Source: Phytoactinopolyspora halotolerans (GTDB lineage Bacteria; Actinomycetota; Actinomycetes; Jiangellales; Jiangellaceae). Taken from it: DNA of 60,197 nucleotides. Shown one piece after another: positions 1-12,131 of the stretch. Each line of letters begins with the position of its first letter. Positions within the stretch are counted from its first letter, which is position 1. The stretch is taken from contig NZ_JAAGOA010000017.1 in the NCBI RefSeq assembly GCF_010550675.1, forward strand, positions 111,973 through 172,169, written 5' to 3'. The position numbers and the translations under genes are program-made. The notes beneath the pieces are model-generated. The model was given only the letters and a program-made list of their open reading frames with translations. It searched no databases and was not told where the DNA came from.

Positions 1-95
1 GTGCGCGCCCGGCCGGGGCGGGGGGGGGGGGGGCGGCGCGTTTATCCCCGCCCCTGGGGGGGGGGGGGGGGGGGCCGGCGGACGTCTCCTTCTCG
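1..95. other. G/C homopolymer-rich contig edge
   Basis: Positions 21-33 and 56-74 are almost pure G runs broken by a short TTTATCCCC stretch. The composition is unlike the rest of the window and resembles a poorly resolved contig end or a homopolymer sequencing artefact. It probably hides the true 5' end of the membrane-protein gene that follows. No feature can be trusted here. Confidence 0.6.
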
Positions 96-380
96 GTGAC
101 GTCGCCGCTGAACGATACGGCGTTCGAGGTCGGTATCGCACTGATCGTGTCGACCACGGTATTGACGTTCGCGGCCGCCGTCGGCCTGCTTGCGCTGGCG
201 GCGCGGCGGTCGCACCGGTCGGTACGCATCCTGCTGATCGTCGCGGGCGTGGTCGCCGTGGTGTCGGCCACCAGTCCGCTGTCGGCCGCGGATGACACGG
301 CCACCGGCGTGTTGCTGGCGACAATGCACCTGGTGACCGGAGCGGCGTTCCTGGTGACCGGGCGGCGTGCCGGAGCCTGA
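96..380 (+). CDS. DUF6069-like small membrane protein, 5' end lost
   Basis: The 94 visible residues form three hydrophobic segments (about 10-33, 42-62 and 70-88) separated by an Arg-rich loop (RRSHR). The last segment holds a MHLVTGA motif like the conserved His of actinobacterial DUF6069 proteins. Those proteins are usually about 130 residues with four membrane spans. The frame stays open upstream of the GTG at 96 (ADVSFSV), so the real start is probably inside the unreliable G-rich edge. The function of the family is unknown. The gene ends 24 nt before the MetE-like gene, so the two may be co-transcribed. Confidence 0.6.
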   Translation: MTSPLNDTAFEVGIALIVSTTVLTFAAAVGLLALAARRSHRSVRILLIVAGVVAVVSATSPLSAADDTATGVLLATMHLVTGAAFLVTGRRAGA

Positions 381-404
381 GCGAAGGTCGTAGTCTCGGC
401 TGAC

Positions 405-4546
<4,142 letters not shown>

Positions 4547-4593
4547 CGGAATCTCCTCGCCTATACCTCACGCTAGCGCGCCGATCGTGTGCG

Positions 4594-5769
4594 GTGGAGT
4601 GGGCGCGGCAGACGGTGCCGACGTGGCATGCATACCGTGGAGACGTGGGCAGCGGGACGGTGTGCTTGTTCCTGTGCGGCGACGTGATGCTGGGTCGCGG
4701 CGTCGACCAGGTCCTGCCCAACGCGGGGGACCCGGTGTTGGACGAGCCGTTCATGCGGGATGCGCGCGCGTACGTCGATCTCGCCGAGAAGGCGCACGGC
4801 CCGGTGCCGCGCCCGGTCGGCGGCGCCTGGCCGTGGGGGGATGCGTTGGCCGTGCTTGACTCGTGGGCTCCGGATGTCCGGATCGTGAACCTGGAGACGA
4901 GTGTGACCCGCTGCGGTGGGTTCGCCCCGGGTAAATCTGTGCACTATCGGATGAGTCCCGGCAATGTCGACGCCCTGGTGGCCGGCGAACCCGATGTCTG
5001 CGTGCTGGCGAACAACCACACCATGGACTTCGGCCACCCGGGGCTGATCGAGACGCTCGATACGCTGCGGGCGGCCGGCCTTCGGTCCGCCGGCGCGGGG
5101 CGGCACGCGGGAGAGGCCGAGCGTCCCGTCACCGTCGAGACCGGGGGAGGACGGGTCCTGGTGTCGTCGGTCGGTACCGCGTCGGCCGGCGTGCCCGCGG
5201 AGTGGCGTGCGGAAGCGGACCGCCCGGGAGTCGCGATGGTCGATCTGCGGCGGCGAGACGCCGTGGAGTTGGCGGGCCGGATCCAGGCCGTGCGACGGCC
5301 GGGAGACGTCGTCGTGGTGTCCGTGCACTGGGGATCGAACTGGGGCTACGGCGTCGCGCAGGAACAGGCGGACTTCGCCCATGAGCTGATCGACGCCGGA
5401 GTGGACGTGGTGCACGGGCACTCGTCGCACCACCCACGGCCGATCGAGGTGTACCGGGGCAAGCTCATCCTGTACGGCTGCGGCGACTTCATCAACGATT
5501 ACGAGGGCATCGGCGGTTACGAGGAGTACCGCGACGACCTGCGGCTGATGTACTTCGCGGAGATCGACGCGGCCGACGGCAGCGTGGCCGAGCTGCGGAT
5601 GGTGCCGCTTCGAGCGCGAAGACTCCGGTTGGAGCATGCGGTGGCCTCGGACCGGGCGTGGCTGGCCGAGGTTCTCGATGAGGTCAGTGCTGAGTTCGGA
5701 GTCCGTATCACCGAGCGTGACGCCGCGGTGGGGCCAGAGCGTGTCCACACGTTGGCCGCGGTTCTGTGA
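4594..5769 (+). CDS. CapA-family metallophosphoesterase-like protein
   Basis: This is a PGA_cap/CapA-domain protein with the calcineurin-like fold named after poly-gamma-glutamate capsule synthesis. Visible metal-site motifs in order are GDVMLGR, NLETSVT, NNHTMDFG, VSVHWG, HGHSSHHPRP and YGCGDFIND. It lacks a clear signal peptide, unlike many CapA proteins, which suggests a cytoplasmic role. The first 17 residues look non-coding, so GTG 4645 (VGSGTVCLF) is a plausible alternative start. No capB or capC neighbours are present, so capsule synthesis is not implied. Many stand-alone actinobacterial copies have unknown substrates. Confidence 0.85.
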   Translation: MEWARQTVPTWHAYRGDVGSGTVCLFLCGDVMLGRGVDQVLPNAGDPVLDEPFMRDARAYVDLAEKAHGPVPRPVGGAWPWGDALAVLDSWAPDVRIVNLETSVTRCGGFAPGKSVHYRMSPGNVDALVAGEPDVCVLANNHTMDFGHPGLIETLDTLRAAGLRSAGAGRHAGEAERPVTVETGGGRVLVSSVGTASAGVPAEWRAEADRPGVAMVDLRRRDAVELAGRIQAVRRPGDVVVVSVHWGSNWGYGVAQEQADFAHELIDAGVDVVHGHSSHHPRPIEVYRGKLILYGCGDFINDYEGIGGYEEYRDDLRLMYFAEIDAADGSVAELRMVPLRARRLRLEHAVASDRAWLAEVLDEVSAEFGVRITERDAAVGPERVHTLAAVL

Positions 5770-5839
5770 GTGTCCGAACCGATCGGTCGAGGCCCAGTCG
5801 GTCAGAACCGAGCGAAAATACATGCAAAGAAGGGTAAAT

Positions 5840-5878
5840 ATGAGTGAACGATGTTTGCCGAAGGCGAAATTATGGTGA
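5840..5878 (+). other. AT-rich leader with a possible 12-codon ORF upstream of recQ
   Basis: Between capA-like and recQ (5770-5947) the composition drops to AT-rich around 5812-5878, unlike the flanking genes. Within it lies MSERCLPKAKLW, preceded by an AGAAGGG site 5 nt before the ATG. This could be a leader peptide, or only the promoter region of recQ. No attenuator structure was recognised. An ACCGATCGGT palindrome lies at about 5779. Confidence 0.25.
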
Positions 5879-5947
5879 TCGGCATCGTGGATGTCGGTCT
5901 GGCGCGGTAGGGTCGTCTGGACCGGTTCCGGCGGAGGAGGGAGCCCC

Positions 5948-8056
5948 ATGGAGCTGAAGGACGAGGCCGAGGCGCTCCTGCGCCGGCTGGTCGGAGACGA
6001 GGCGGCGGCCTTCCGGGACGGACAGTGGGACGCTGTCCGTGACCTGGTGGAGCACCGTCGCCGGGTGCTGGTTGTGCAGCGCACCGGATGGGGCAAGTCG
6101 GCCGTGTATTTCGTGGCGACCGGGTTACTCAGGGCGCGCGGACTGGGCGCCACGGTGATCGTGTCGCCGCTGCTCGCGCTGATGCGGGATCAGGTGGCCG
6201 CGGCCGAACGGGCCGGGATCCGTGCGGTCACCATCAACTCGGCCAACGCTGAGAAGTGGGGTGAGATCGCGCAGGCGCTGGCAGATGACGCTGTGGACGT
6301 GCTGCTGGTCAGCCCGGAACGGTTGAACAACCCGCGGTTCCGGGAGGAGCAACTGCCCACGCTCGCCGCCAACGCCGGACTGATCGTTGTCGACGAGGCG
6401 CACTGCGTCTCGGACTGGGGGCACGACTTCCGCCCCGATTACCGGCGCATCCGTGACCTGCTGGACTCGTTGCCCGCCGACACCCCGGTGCTGGCGACCA
6501 CGGCCACGGCCAATGCGCGGGTCGTCGCGGACGTGGCAGAGCAGTTGGGCAGCGGAGGAGCCGACGTGCGCACCCAGCGGGGTTCGCTGGCGCGAGACAG
6601 CCTCCGCCTCGGCGTGTTGCGGCTCAAGTCGTCCGAGGAACGCCTGGGCTGGCTGGCGGCGCACCTCGGGGAGTTGCCGGGGAGCGGGATCATCTATGCA
6701 CTGACCGTCTCCGGCGCCGAGGACACCGCGGAGCTCCTGCGTGACGCCGGCTACGACGTGCGTGCCTACACCGGCCGTACCGATCCGGCGGACCGCGTCG
6801 ACGCCGAGCAGGCGCTGCTGCACAACAAAGTCAAGGCGCTGATCGCCACCAGCGCGCTCGGTATGGGCTTCGATAAGCCGGACCTGGGTTTTGTGATCCA
6901 TCTCGGAGCACCGTCGTCGCCCGTCGCCTACTACCAGCAGGTCGGCCGTGCCGGCCGAGCGACCGAGCGGGCGGATGTGCTGCTGCTCCCGGCGGCGGAG
7001 GACATCGACATCTGGCACTACTTCGCCACCGTCTCGATGCCGAAGCCGGACCAGGCGGAGGCGGTGATCGCCGCGCTGAGTCAGGCCGGCCAGCCGATGT
7101 CCACGGCTGCGCTGGAGACGGTGGCCGACGTGCGTCGCACGCGGCTCGAACTGCTCCTGAAGGTGCTCGACGTGGAGGGTGCGGTGCGGCGGGTCCGCGG
7201 TGGTTGGGAAGCCACCGGTCAGCCGTGGGTCTACGACGCCGAGCGGTATGCGCGGGTGGCGCAGACCCGCACGGCCGAGGCTGACCTCATGCGCGCCTAC
7301 CAGCGCGGCGAGCAGTGCCGGATGGCGTTCCTGCAGCAAGTGCTGGACGATTCCACGGCCGAGCCGTGTGGCCGTTGCGACGTCTGCGCAGGTCCGTGGT
7401 ATGACGCGACCGTGCCGGAACAGGCCCGGTCGAGTGCCCGCAGTATGCTCGGCCGGGCCGGTGTACCGCTCGAGCCGCGGGTCCAGTGGCCCTCCGGAAT
7501 GGCCCGGCTCGGTATCGATGTGCGCGGCAAGATTTCTCATGGCGAACGGGTCGAGCCGGGCCGGGCGATCGCCCGCCTCACCGATCTCGGGTGGGGGCAA
7601 CGGTTGCGGGACCTGTTCACCGGCGACGACGCCCCGGCAACCGATGCCGTGCTCGCCGCCTGCGTCGAGGTGCTGCGGGAGTGGCCGTGGGAACACCGCC
7701 CACAGGCGGTGGCGTGGGTTCCATCGTCGCGCCGCCCGCAACTGATCCGCTCGGTCGCCGAGCACCTCGCCTCGGTGGGAAGGCTGCCGGACCTGGGGTC
7801 CCTGGAGTTCGCGGCCGATGCGCCGCCGGCTGGTGAACCGGGTGGCAACAGCGCATTCAGGCTGGCGACGGTGTGGGAACGCTGGCGGGTCGGCGACGCG
7901 ATGCGCGACTCGCTCGCCGGACTGGGGCCGGAGCCCGTGGTGCTGTTGGTCGACGACCTTGCCGACTCACGATGGACGGCCACCGTCGCCGGACGGGCGT
8001 TACGACTGGCCGGTGCCGGACAGGTGCTGCCTTTCGCGCTCGCCGTCGCGGCCTGA
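5948..8056 (+). CDS. RecQ-type DNA helicase with phosphoribosyltransferase-like C-terminus
   Basis: A 702-residue superfamily 2 helicase that should unwind DNA 3'-5' in repair or recombination. Walker A Lys50 (RTGWGKSA), DEAH at 149-152, the SAT-like ATTATAN motif and motif VI QVGRAGR are present. The RecQ zinc site is intact: Cys457, 474, 477 and 480. Beyond residue 500 the usual winged-helix/HRDC arrangement is not recognisable. Instead the tail contains WVPSSRRPQ and LLVDDLADSRWT (Asp669-670), resembling a ComF-like phosphoribosyltransferase. ATG 5948 is preceded by GGAGGAGGG at good spacing. The 3' end overlaps the ACT-domain gene by 57 nt. Confidence 0.9.
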   Translation: MELKDEAEALLRRLVGDEAAAFRDGQWDAVRDLVEHRRRVLVVQRTGWGKSAVYFVATGLLRARGLGATVIVSPLLALMRDQVAAAERAGIRAVTINSANAEKWGEIAQALADDAVDVLLVSPERLNNPRFREEQLPTLAANAGLIVVDEAHCVSDWGHDFRPDYRRIRDLLDSLPADTPVLATTATANARVVADVAEQLGSGGADVRTQRGSLARDSLRLGVLRLKSSEERLGWLAAHLGELPGSGIIYALTVSGAEDTAELLRDAGYDVRAYTGRTDPADRVDAEQALLHNKVKALIATSALGMGFDKPDLGFVIHLGAPSSPVAYYQQVGRAGRATERADVLLLPAAEDIDIWHYFATVSMPKPDQAEAVIAALSQAGQPMSTAALETVADVRRTRLELLLKVLDVEGAVRRVRGGWEATGQPWVYDAERYARVAQTRTAEADLMRAYQRGEQCRMAFLQQVLDDSTAEPCGRCDVCAGPWYDATVPEQARSSARSMLGRAGVPLEPRVQWPSGMARLGIDVRGKISHGERVEPGRAIARLTDLGWGQRLRDLFTGDDAPATDAVLAACVEVLREWPWEHRPQAVAWVPSSRRPQLIRSVAEHLASVGRLPDLGSLEFAADAPPAGEPGGNSAFRLATVWERWRVGDAMRDSLAGLGPEPVVLLVDDLADSRWTATVAGRALRLAGAGQVLPFALAVAA

Positions 8057-8776
8057 CCGTCGGTCTGGATGTTCAGCGGCGCCGTCGTCGTCGGGTTCCA
8101 TTTCCGGCAGGTCGTGGGCGATGCCGGTGCCGTTCTGAATGACGGCGGCGAGCGCGGCGAGGTGGGTCAGCCGGGCATGCTCCGAGTCGAGGATGCGCGG
8201 CCCGCCGTCGCGCCCGAAGACCACCGCGCGCTCAGGCGTGTCCAGCGGTGCGCCGACCGCTACGACGTCTTGCCACGACTCCGGCGCCCAGGCGTCATCG
8301 GCGACGATGCGGACCGGGTGCGGCATCGGTAGCCAGGGAGCGGAATGGACCTCGGCCCCCGGTGCTCCGCCGGCCGTCTTCTGCACGGTGACCCGCCCGT
8401 CGACGAGGGTGGCCAGCAGGGCCCAGCCCGAGCGGAAGACCCCGGGCAGCAGCTCAACCAGGATCTCCGCCGCATGCCTGGGTTCCCCGGTCATCGCCTC
8501 TACCGCTTCCAGATCCCGATGCAGGTGGGCGCCGGGGCTGTAGTGGCCGACGAACTCGACGGTCACGTCGGCGATCGACTGGCACGCGCTGACCAGCGCG
8601 TCCGGCATCTTTCCGGGGAGCAGGTCCACGAGGATGTCGTCTACCGCGCGCCCGTCGGCTCGGTGCTCGACCACGTCGACGCCGACGATGTCGCCGCCCG
8701 CCTCACCGATCGCGGAGGCGACCCCGCCCAGCGATCCTGGCCGGTCCGGCAGGATCACACGCAGCAGATAGGACAT
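8000..8776 (-). CDS. ACT-domain amino-acid-binding protein
   Basis: The first 75 residues are an ACT domain (MSYLLRVILPDRPGSLGGVA, then DIVGVDVVE), a small ligand-binding fold typical of amino-acid-responsive regulators. The remaining 180 residues have no recognised catalytic motif and end in an acidic/Arg-rich tail. This matches stand-alone actinobacterial ACT proteins of unknown target. The ATG at 8776 was chosen because the ACT domain begins there. It lies 25 nt downstream of the response-regulator gene on the same strand, so the two are probably co-transcribed. The 3' end overlaps recQ. Confidence 0.8.
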   Translation of the reverse strand: MSYLLRVILPDRPGSLGGVASAIGEAGGDIVGVDVVEHRADGRAVDDILVDLLPGKMPDALVSACQSIADVTVEFVGHYSPGAHLHRDLEAVEAMTGEPRHAAEILVELLPGVFRSGWALLATLVDGRVTVQKTAGGAPGAEVHSAPWLPMPHPVRIVADDAWAPESWQDVVAVGAPLDTPERAVVFGRDGGPRILDSEHARLTHLAALAAVIQNGTGIAHDLPEMEPDDDGAAEHPDRRSGRDGERERQHLSGTGQS

Positions 8777-8801
8777 CCGATGATCGTGCCACGGATATGT
8801 G

Positions 8802-9446
8802 TCATCCGTGTTGAAGCCACGCGAGAACGGCCATGACCCGGCGGTGTTCGTCCTCGGACGGGAACAGGTCGAGCTTGGTGAGGATCGATGAGATGTGCTT
8901 CTCGACCGCACCTTCGGTGACCACAAGCGTGCGCGCGATCGCGGAATTCGTCCGGCCCTCGGCCATGAGCTTGAGCACGTCGCGCTCCCGCGGGCTGAGC
9001 TTCTCCAGCGGATCGCGGCGCCGCTGCGCGAACAGCTGCGCCACGACCTCCGGGTCCAGCACCGTCCCGCCCGACACCACCCGCTCCAGCGCGTCGGAGA
9101 GCTGATCGAGGTCGGACACCCGATCCTTCAAGAGGTAGCCGACCCCGCCGTTGCCGTCGGCCAGCAGATCGGAGGCGTAGGACTCCTCGACATACTGGGA
9201 CAGGACCAGCACCGCCGTGTGCGGAACCTGCTTTCGCGCCTCGATGGCTGCACGCAGTCCTTCGTCGGTGAAACTCGGTGGCATTCTGACGTCCACGATC
9301 GCGACATCGGGCTTGTGCTCGACAACGGCCCGGACCAACGCCTCACCGTCGCCGACGGCGTCGACGACGTTCGCGCCGGCTTCCTCCAGCAGGCGGACCA
9401 GGCCTTCGCGCAGCAACATGGAATCTTCAGCGAGTACGACACGCAC
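8802..9446 (-). CDS. NarL/LuxR-family response regulator
   Basis: A two-domain transcription factor. The receiver domain has the acidic pocket Glu7-Asp8, the phosphorylated Asp52 (VDVRMPP) and Lys107 (YLLKDR). The C-terminal LuxR-type helix-turn-helix begins near 149 (LSPRERDVLKLMAEG). No kinase is adjacent, but two HisKA_3 kinases lie 1.3-5 kb upstream on the same strand. HisKA_3 kinases usually pair with NarL-type regulators, so these are the best candidate partners (inference). The sigma/anti-sigma pair lies between them. Confidence 0.92.
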   Translation of the reverse strand: MRVVLAEDSMLLREGLVRLLEEAGANVVDAVGDGEALVRAVVEHKPDVAIVDVRMPPSFTDEGLRAAIEARKQVPHTAVLVLSQYVEESYASDLLADGNGGVGYLLKDRVSDLDQLSDALERVVSGGTVLDPEVVAQLFAQRRRDPLEKLSPRERDVLKLMAEGRTNSAIARTLVVTEGAVEKHISSILTKLDLFPSEDEHRRVMAVLAWLQHG

Positions 9447-9498
9447 GCCCCAAGTCTTTCATGGTCCCGGCGCAGCACACCGCCGTCGGGCCTCGGTA

Positions 9499-10047
9499 TC
9501 AGTCCGGGGTGGGGGCCGGCGAGGGAAGACCGAGCGTCTGGCAAGTCGATGAGTCCCCCGGGAAGACAGCGATGGAGTCGTCCCTCACGACGCACGCCAC
9601 GAGCGGCGGAACCGGGAAGTCGTTCTGATTCGGATCGGTGCCGACGAGGCCCGCCGGCTCGTCCTGACCCTCGATGAGGTGGCCGGCGCGCCAAGCCAGA
9701 GCACAGGCTTCGATCGCGTCGTCGATCACAGCCTGCTCCACGGCGCCTGCCTCCTCAGCTCTCCCCATGGTGACCGGCGGCTGTTCGTTCTGAATGCCTG
9801 GCTCGGCCTTGCTGTAGCACAGCACAGTGTCCGACGGCGGCACGTACTTGGACTCTATGTACGTCGCGGCGGCCGCAGTTCCGAGTGCCACGGCAGCGGT
9901 CGTGCCGATGACGAGGGACTGCGGCCGCTTGAACAGCGGACGGTGCTGTTCGTCCGAGAACTGCCGCAGCAGGCTCCGCTTAAGTGCGGCCTGCCGACCC
10001 GCGCCGAGCTCGCGGCGTTCGGGCATGGTGTCGATGTGGTTGTTCAT
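9499..10047 (-). CDS. Membrane protein paired with ECF sigma factor, possible anti-sigma
   Basis: 182 residues with a positively charged N-terminal cytoplasmic part, one membrane span at about 44-63, and an extracytoplasmic part containing four Cys and a C-terminal PAPTPD. The start overlaps the sigma-factor stop by 4 nt (ATGA), which implies translational coupling and a functional pairing. The HxxxCxxC zinc motif of ZAS anti-sigma factors is absent, so the anti-sigma role rests on topology and position only. Confidence 0.65.
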   Translation of the reverse strand: MNNHIDTMPERRELGAGRQAALKRSLLRQFSDEQHRPLFKRPQSLVIGTTAAVALGTAAAATYIESKYVPPSDTVLCYSKAEPGIQNEQPPVTMGRAEEAGAVEQAVIDDAIEACALAWRAGHLIEGQDEPAGLVGTDPNQNDFPVPPLVACVVRDDSIAVFPGDSSTCQTLGLPSPAPTPD

Positions 10048-10655
10048 GACTCAACCTCCGTGGTTTTCGGGACCGGCGTGGTGGCCATACCGCTTTGAGG
10101 ATCGTGGAACTCGCGAAGCCGCTTGCGGGCGTGGGACAGCCGTGAGCGGACGGTTCCGATCGGGATGCCGAGCGCCGTGGCCGCGTCCGCATAGGTCAGC
10201 TCACCTAGGACGCAGAGCTCCACCACCTCCCGCTCCTTCTTCGGTAGCCGTGCCAGCGCTTCGAGGATGCGACGCATCGCGCGCTCGTCATCCACTCGTG
10301 CCGCGACGTCTTCCGCGTGGTCGTGGGTGGGCGGCTCTTCGGCGAGTTTCGCGAGCAGGGCCCGATGTCGCCGGCGGGAGCGGTACGCGTTTCCGACTAC
10401 CTTGTCGGCGACGGCGAGCAACCAGGGTAAGAGGTCGTCGCCATGTGGCTTCACGTCTTTCCGCCGGCGCCACGCCTGCATGAAGACGACGGAGGTGAGG
10501 TCCTCCGCCGCGATCCAGGACCCGATGCGGCGGAAGCAGAAGTTGTAGACGGCGGTGGCGTGCCGGTCGAACAGCAGGCCGAACGCGTCGGCGTCGCCGC
10601 CGGCCGCGCGGTCCCACAGCTCGACGTCGCTGGGTTCCGGGCATTCTTCCCTCAT
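10044..10655 (-). CDS. ECF RNA polymerase sigma factor
   Basis: 203 residues from ATG 10655 (MREECPEPSD). Region 2 is seen as FGLLFDRHATAVYNFCFRR and ..AEDLTSVVFMQAWRRR, and region 4 as LPKKEREVVELCVLGELTYADAATALG plus GTVRSRLSHARKRLREF (both quoted in parts). There is no region 1 or 3, as expected for an ECF factor. It is coupled to the downstream membrane protein by a 4-nt overlap. The start was chosen because the 20 preceding residues look like read-through of intergenic DNA. A TGATCAT hairpin lies just upstream and may insulate it from the kinase gene. Confidence 0.9.
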   Translation of the reverse strand: MREECPEPSDVELWDRAAGGDADAFGLLFDRHATAVYNFCFRRIGSWIAAEDLTSVVFMQAWRRRKDVKPHGDDLLPWLLAVADKVVGNAYRSRRRHRALLAKLAEEPPTHDHAEDVAARVDDERAMRRILEALARLPKKEREVVELCVLGELTYADAATALGIPIGTVRSRLSHARKRLREFHDPQSGMATTPVPKTTEVES

Positions 10656-10705
10656 GCCCAGTAAGTGTCCGGCACGCGGCGACGGGTTCACCCGCCCCGC
10701 CGTCC

Positions 10706-10761
10706 CCATGATCATCGAGGATGTGGGGTGTGATAGCCCACCGGATCCTCGATGATCATGG
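10706..10761. terminator. TGATCAT hairpin 1, at the 3' end of kinase 1
   Basis: A perfect 17-bp inverted repeat: 10706-10722 pairs with 10745-10761. The inner GTGGG (10723-10727) can pair with CCCAC (10737-10741), bulging CGG. The arm begins CCATGATCATCGAGG. The TGA stop of kinase 1 (10756-10758, reverse strand) is inside the right arm. There is no T-run, so an intrinsic terminator of the classical type is not proven. An identical copy is found at 12076-12131. Confidence 0.7.
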
Positions 10762-11400
10762 TGTCAGCGGGATGGTGGCGGTGATGGTGGTGCCGGTTCC
10801 GGGTGGGCTGTCGATGGTGAGGTGGCCGTCGACGCCGGAGAGGCGGTCGGCGAGTCCGGCGAGGCCGTGGCCCTTGCCGAGGTGGGCGCCGCCGCGGCCG
10901 TCGTCGCTGATCCAGAGGGTGAGCACGTCGTGGGTGAGATGCTCGCCCGGGTCGCCGTCGCTGTCACCCCACAACCACGACGTCGACGGCTCGACCGCCA
11001 CTGTGACGTCGCATTGGGTGGCGTCGCTGTGTTTGGCGGCGTTGGTGAGGGATTCGGTGACGACGAAGTAGGCGGCGTTCTCGACTGAGGGTGGGAGTCG
11101 TTGGTCGTGGTCGAGGTGGATGTTGAGGGTGGTGGGGATGGGGCAGCGGGCGGCGGCTGCGGTGAGGGCGGCTTTGAGTCCGCGGTCGGTGAGGATGGGT
11201 GGGGCGATGCCGCGGGAGAGGGCGCGTAGTTCGGCGAGGGCTTCTTCGGTTTGTTTCAGGGCGCCTTCGACGAGGGGTGCGGCGGCGTCGGGGTCGTCGC
11301 CGAGGCGTCGTTGGGCGGATTGCAGGTCCATGGTGAGGCGGACGAGGCGTTGTTGGGGGCCGTCGTGGATGTCGCGTTCGACCCGCCGCAACGTGTCCGC
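10706..11400 (-). repeat. Long direct repeat copy A (kinase module plus hairpin)
   Basis: This 695-bp segment recurs at 12076-12770 with an offset of exactly 1370 bp and only two visible differences (near 11300, Gly versus Asn codon). It covers hairpin 1 and the catalytic half of kinase 1. Outside it the two genes diverge to moderate similarity. The near-identity implies recent duplication or gene conversion. Confidence 0.95.
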
Positions 11401-12021
11401 ACCCGCGTCCACCACGGCCTGCCGGCTGCGGCTGAGCTCGTCGGCGCGGGCGCGCAGGGCCGCGTTCTCGTTGGTCAGCATCGCCCAGACGATCGACGAC
11501 TCGATCGTCGCCAGGCTGCGCAGGACGACGCCGAGTACGCGTGGCAGTCCGCGGAACCCCCCACCCCCGCTGATCGCCCATGCCAGGACGATCAGCGGCG
11601 CCAGCCCGATCGACAGCCCGAGCCACACCATCGTCAGCGACCAGGTGAGGACCCGCACCGGCAAGATCGCCACGCAGTATCCCCAGTCCCACCAGCGCTG
11701 CGGATCGCGGAGGCGACCGAGCAGCCAGGGGAATCCGCGGCCGGTGGCGGGCGTGTAGTAGACCGGGCCGACTGGGCGCCGTTCCATGGCCGCCACCCGG
11801 CGACGTTCGACGGCGGCGACCCGGCGAGCCACTGCCAGCGCGCTGACCAGGACCACCAGGCCGGCGAACGCGAGGATCACCAGACCGATGCCCAGGAAGA
11901 ACCCCACTATCGCCGGGACGAAGGCGACCACGGCGATCGGGAGTCCGGGAAGCAGGAAGCCAAGGTCGCGCCAGACCTGGCTCCACCCGGCGGGGGGTCT
12001 CGGGGCGTCTGTCGAGTTCAC
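10756..12021 (-). CDS. HisKA_3-type sensor histidine kinase 1
   Basis: 421 residues from GTG 12021. That start was chosen because the paralogue also begins GTG-AAC; GTG 12057 would add 12 residues. The N-terminus holds a sensor-like transmembrane part (segments near 20-65 and 130-160). The dimerisation/phosphoacceptor region is VERDIHDGPQQRLV with His219, followed by a HATPase domain with the N-box SLTNAAKH and the G-box DDGRGG. Residues 208-421 are virtually identical to kinase 2. Gln in the HATPase/DHp region is always CAA and Lys mostly AAA, unlike neighbouring genes. The likely partner is the NarL regulator at 8802-9446. Confidence 0.9.
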   Translation of the reverse strand: MNSTDAPRPPAGWSQVWRDLGFLLPGLPIAVVAFVPAIVGFFLGIGLVILAFAGLVVLVSALAVARRVAAVERRRVAAMERRPVGPVYYTPATGRGFPWLLGRLRDPQRWWDWGYCVAILPVRVLTWSLTMVWLGLSIGLAPLIVLAWAISGGGGFRGLPRVLGVVLRSLATIESSIVWAMLTNENAALRARADELSRSRQAVVDAGADTLRRVERDIHDGPQQRLVRLTMDLQSAQRRLGDDPDAAAPLVEGALKQTEEALAELRALSRGIAPPILTDRGLKAALTAAAARCPIPTTLNIHLDHDQRLPPSVENAAYFVVTESLTNAAKHSDATQCDVTVAVEPSTSWLWGDSDGDPGEHLTHDVLTLWISDDGRGGAHLGKGHGLAGLADRLSGVDGHLTIDSPPGTGTTITATIPLTP

Positions 12022-12075
12022 GGTCTCAGTCTCTCGTGTCCGGAAGGTGTCCCGCACGGCTGCGGCCGTCAGTCT

Positions 12076-12131
12076 CCATGATCATCGAGGATGTGGGGTG
12101 TGATAGCCCACCGGATCCTCGATGATCATGG
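12076..12131. terminator. TGATCAT hairpin 2, at the 3' end of kinase 2
   Basis: Same sequence as hairpin 1: 12076-12092 pairs with 12115-12131 over 17 bp. The stop codon of kinase 2 (12126-12128) lies in the right arm. It separates kinase 2 from the start of kinase 1. Identity between the two loci ends at the outer base of this stem. Confidence 0.7.

Noticed and set aside
5774-5792. Possible LexA/SOS box near CGAACCGATCGGTCG upstream of recQ
   Set aside because: The second half-site lacks GTTCG; it is only a short ACCGATCGGT palindrome.
10706-12131. Hairpins 1 and 2 as terminal repeats of an insertion sequence
   Set aside because: The DNA between them is the shared 3' kinase module plus the unique 5' part of kinase 1, with no transposase and no target duplication; each hairpin is a complete palindrome by itself.
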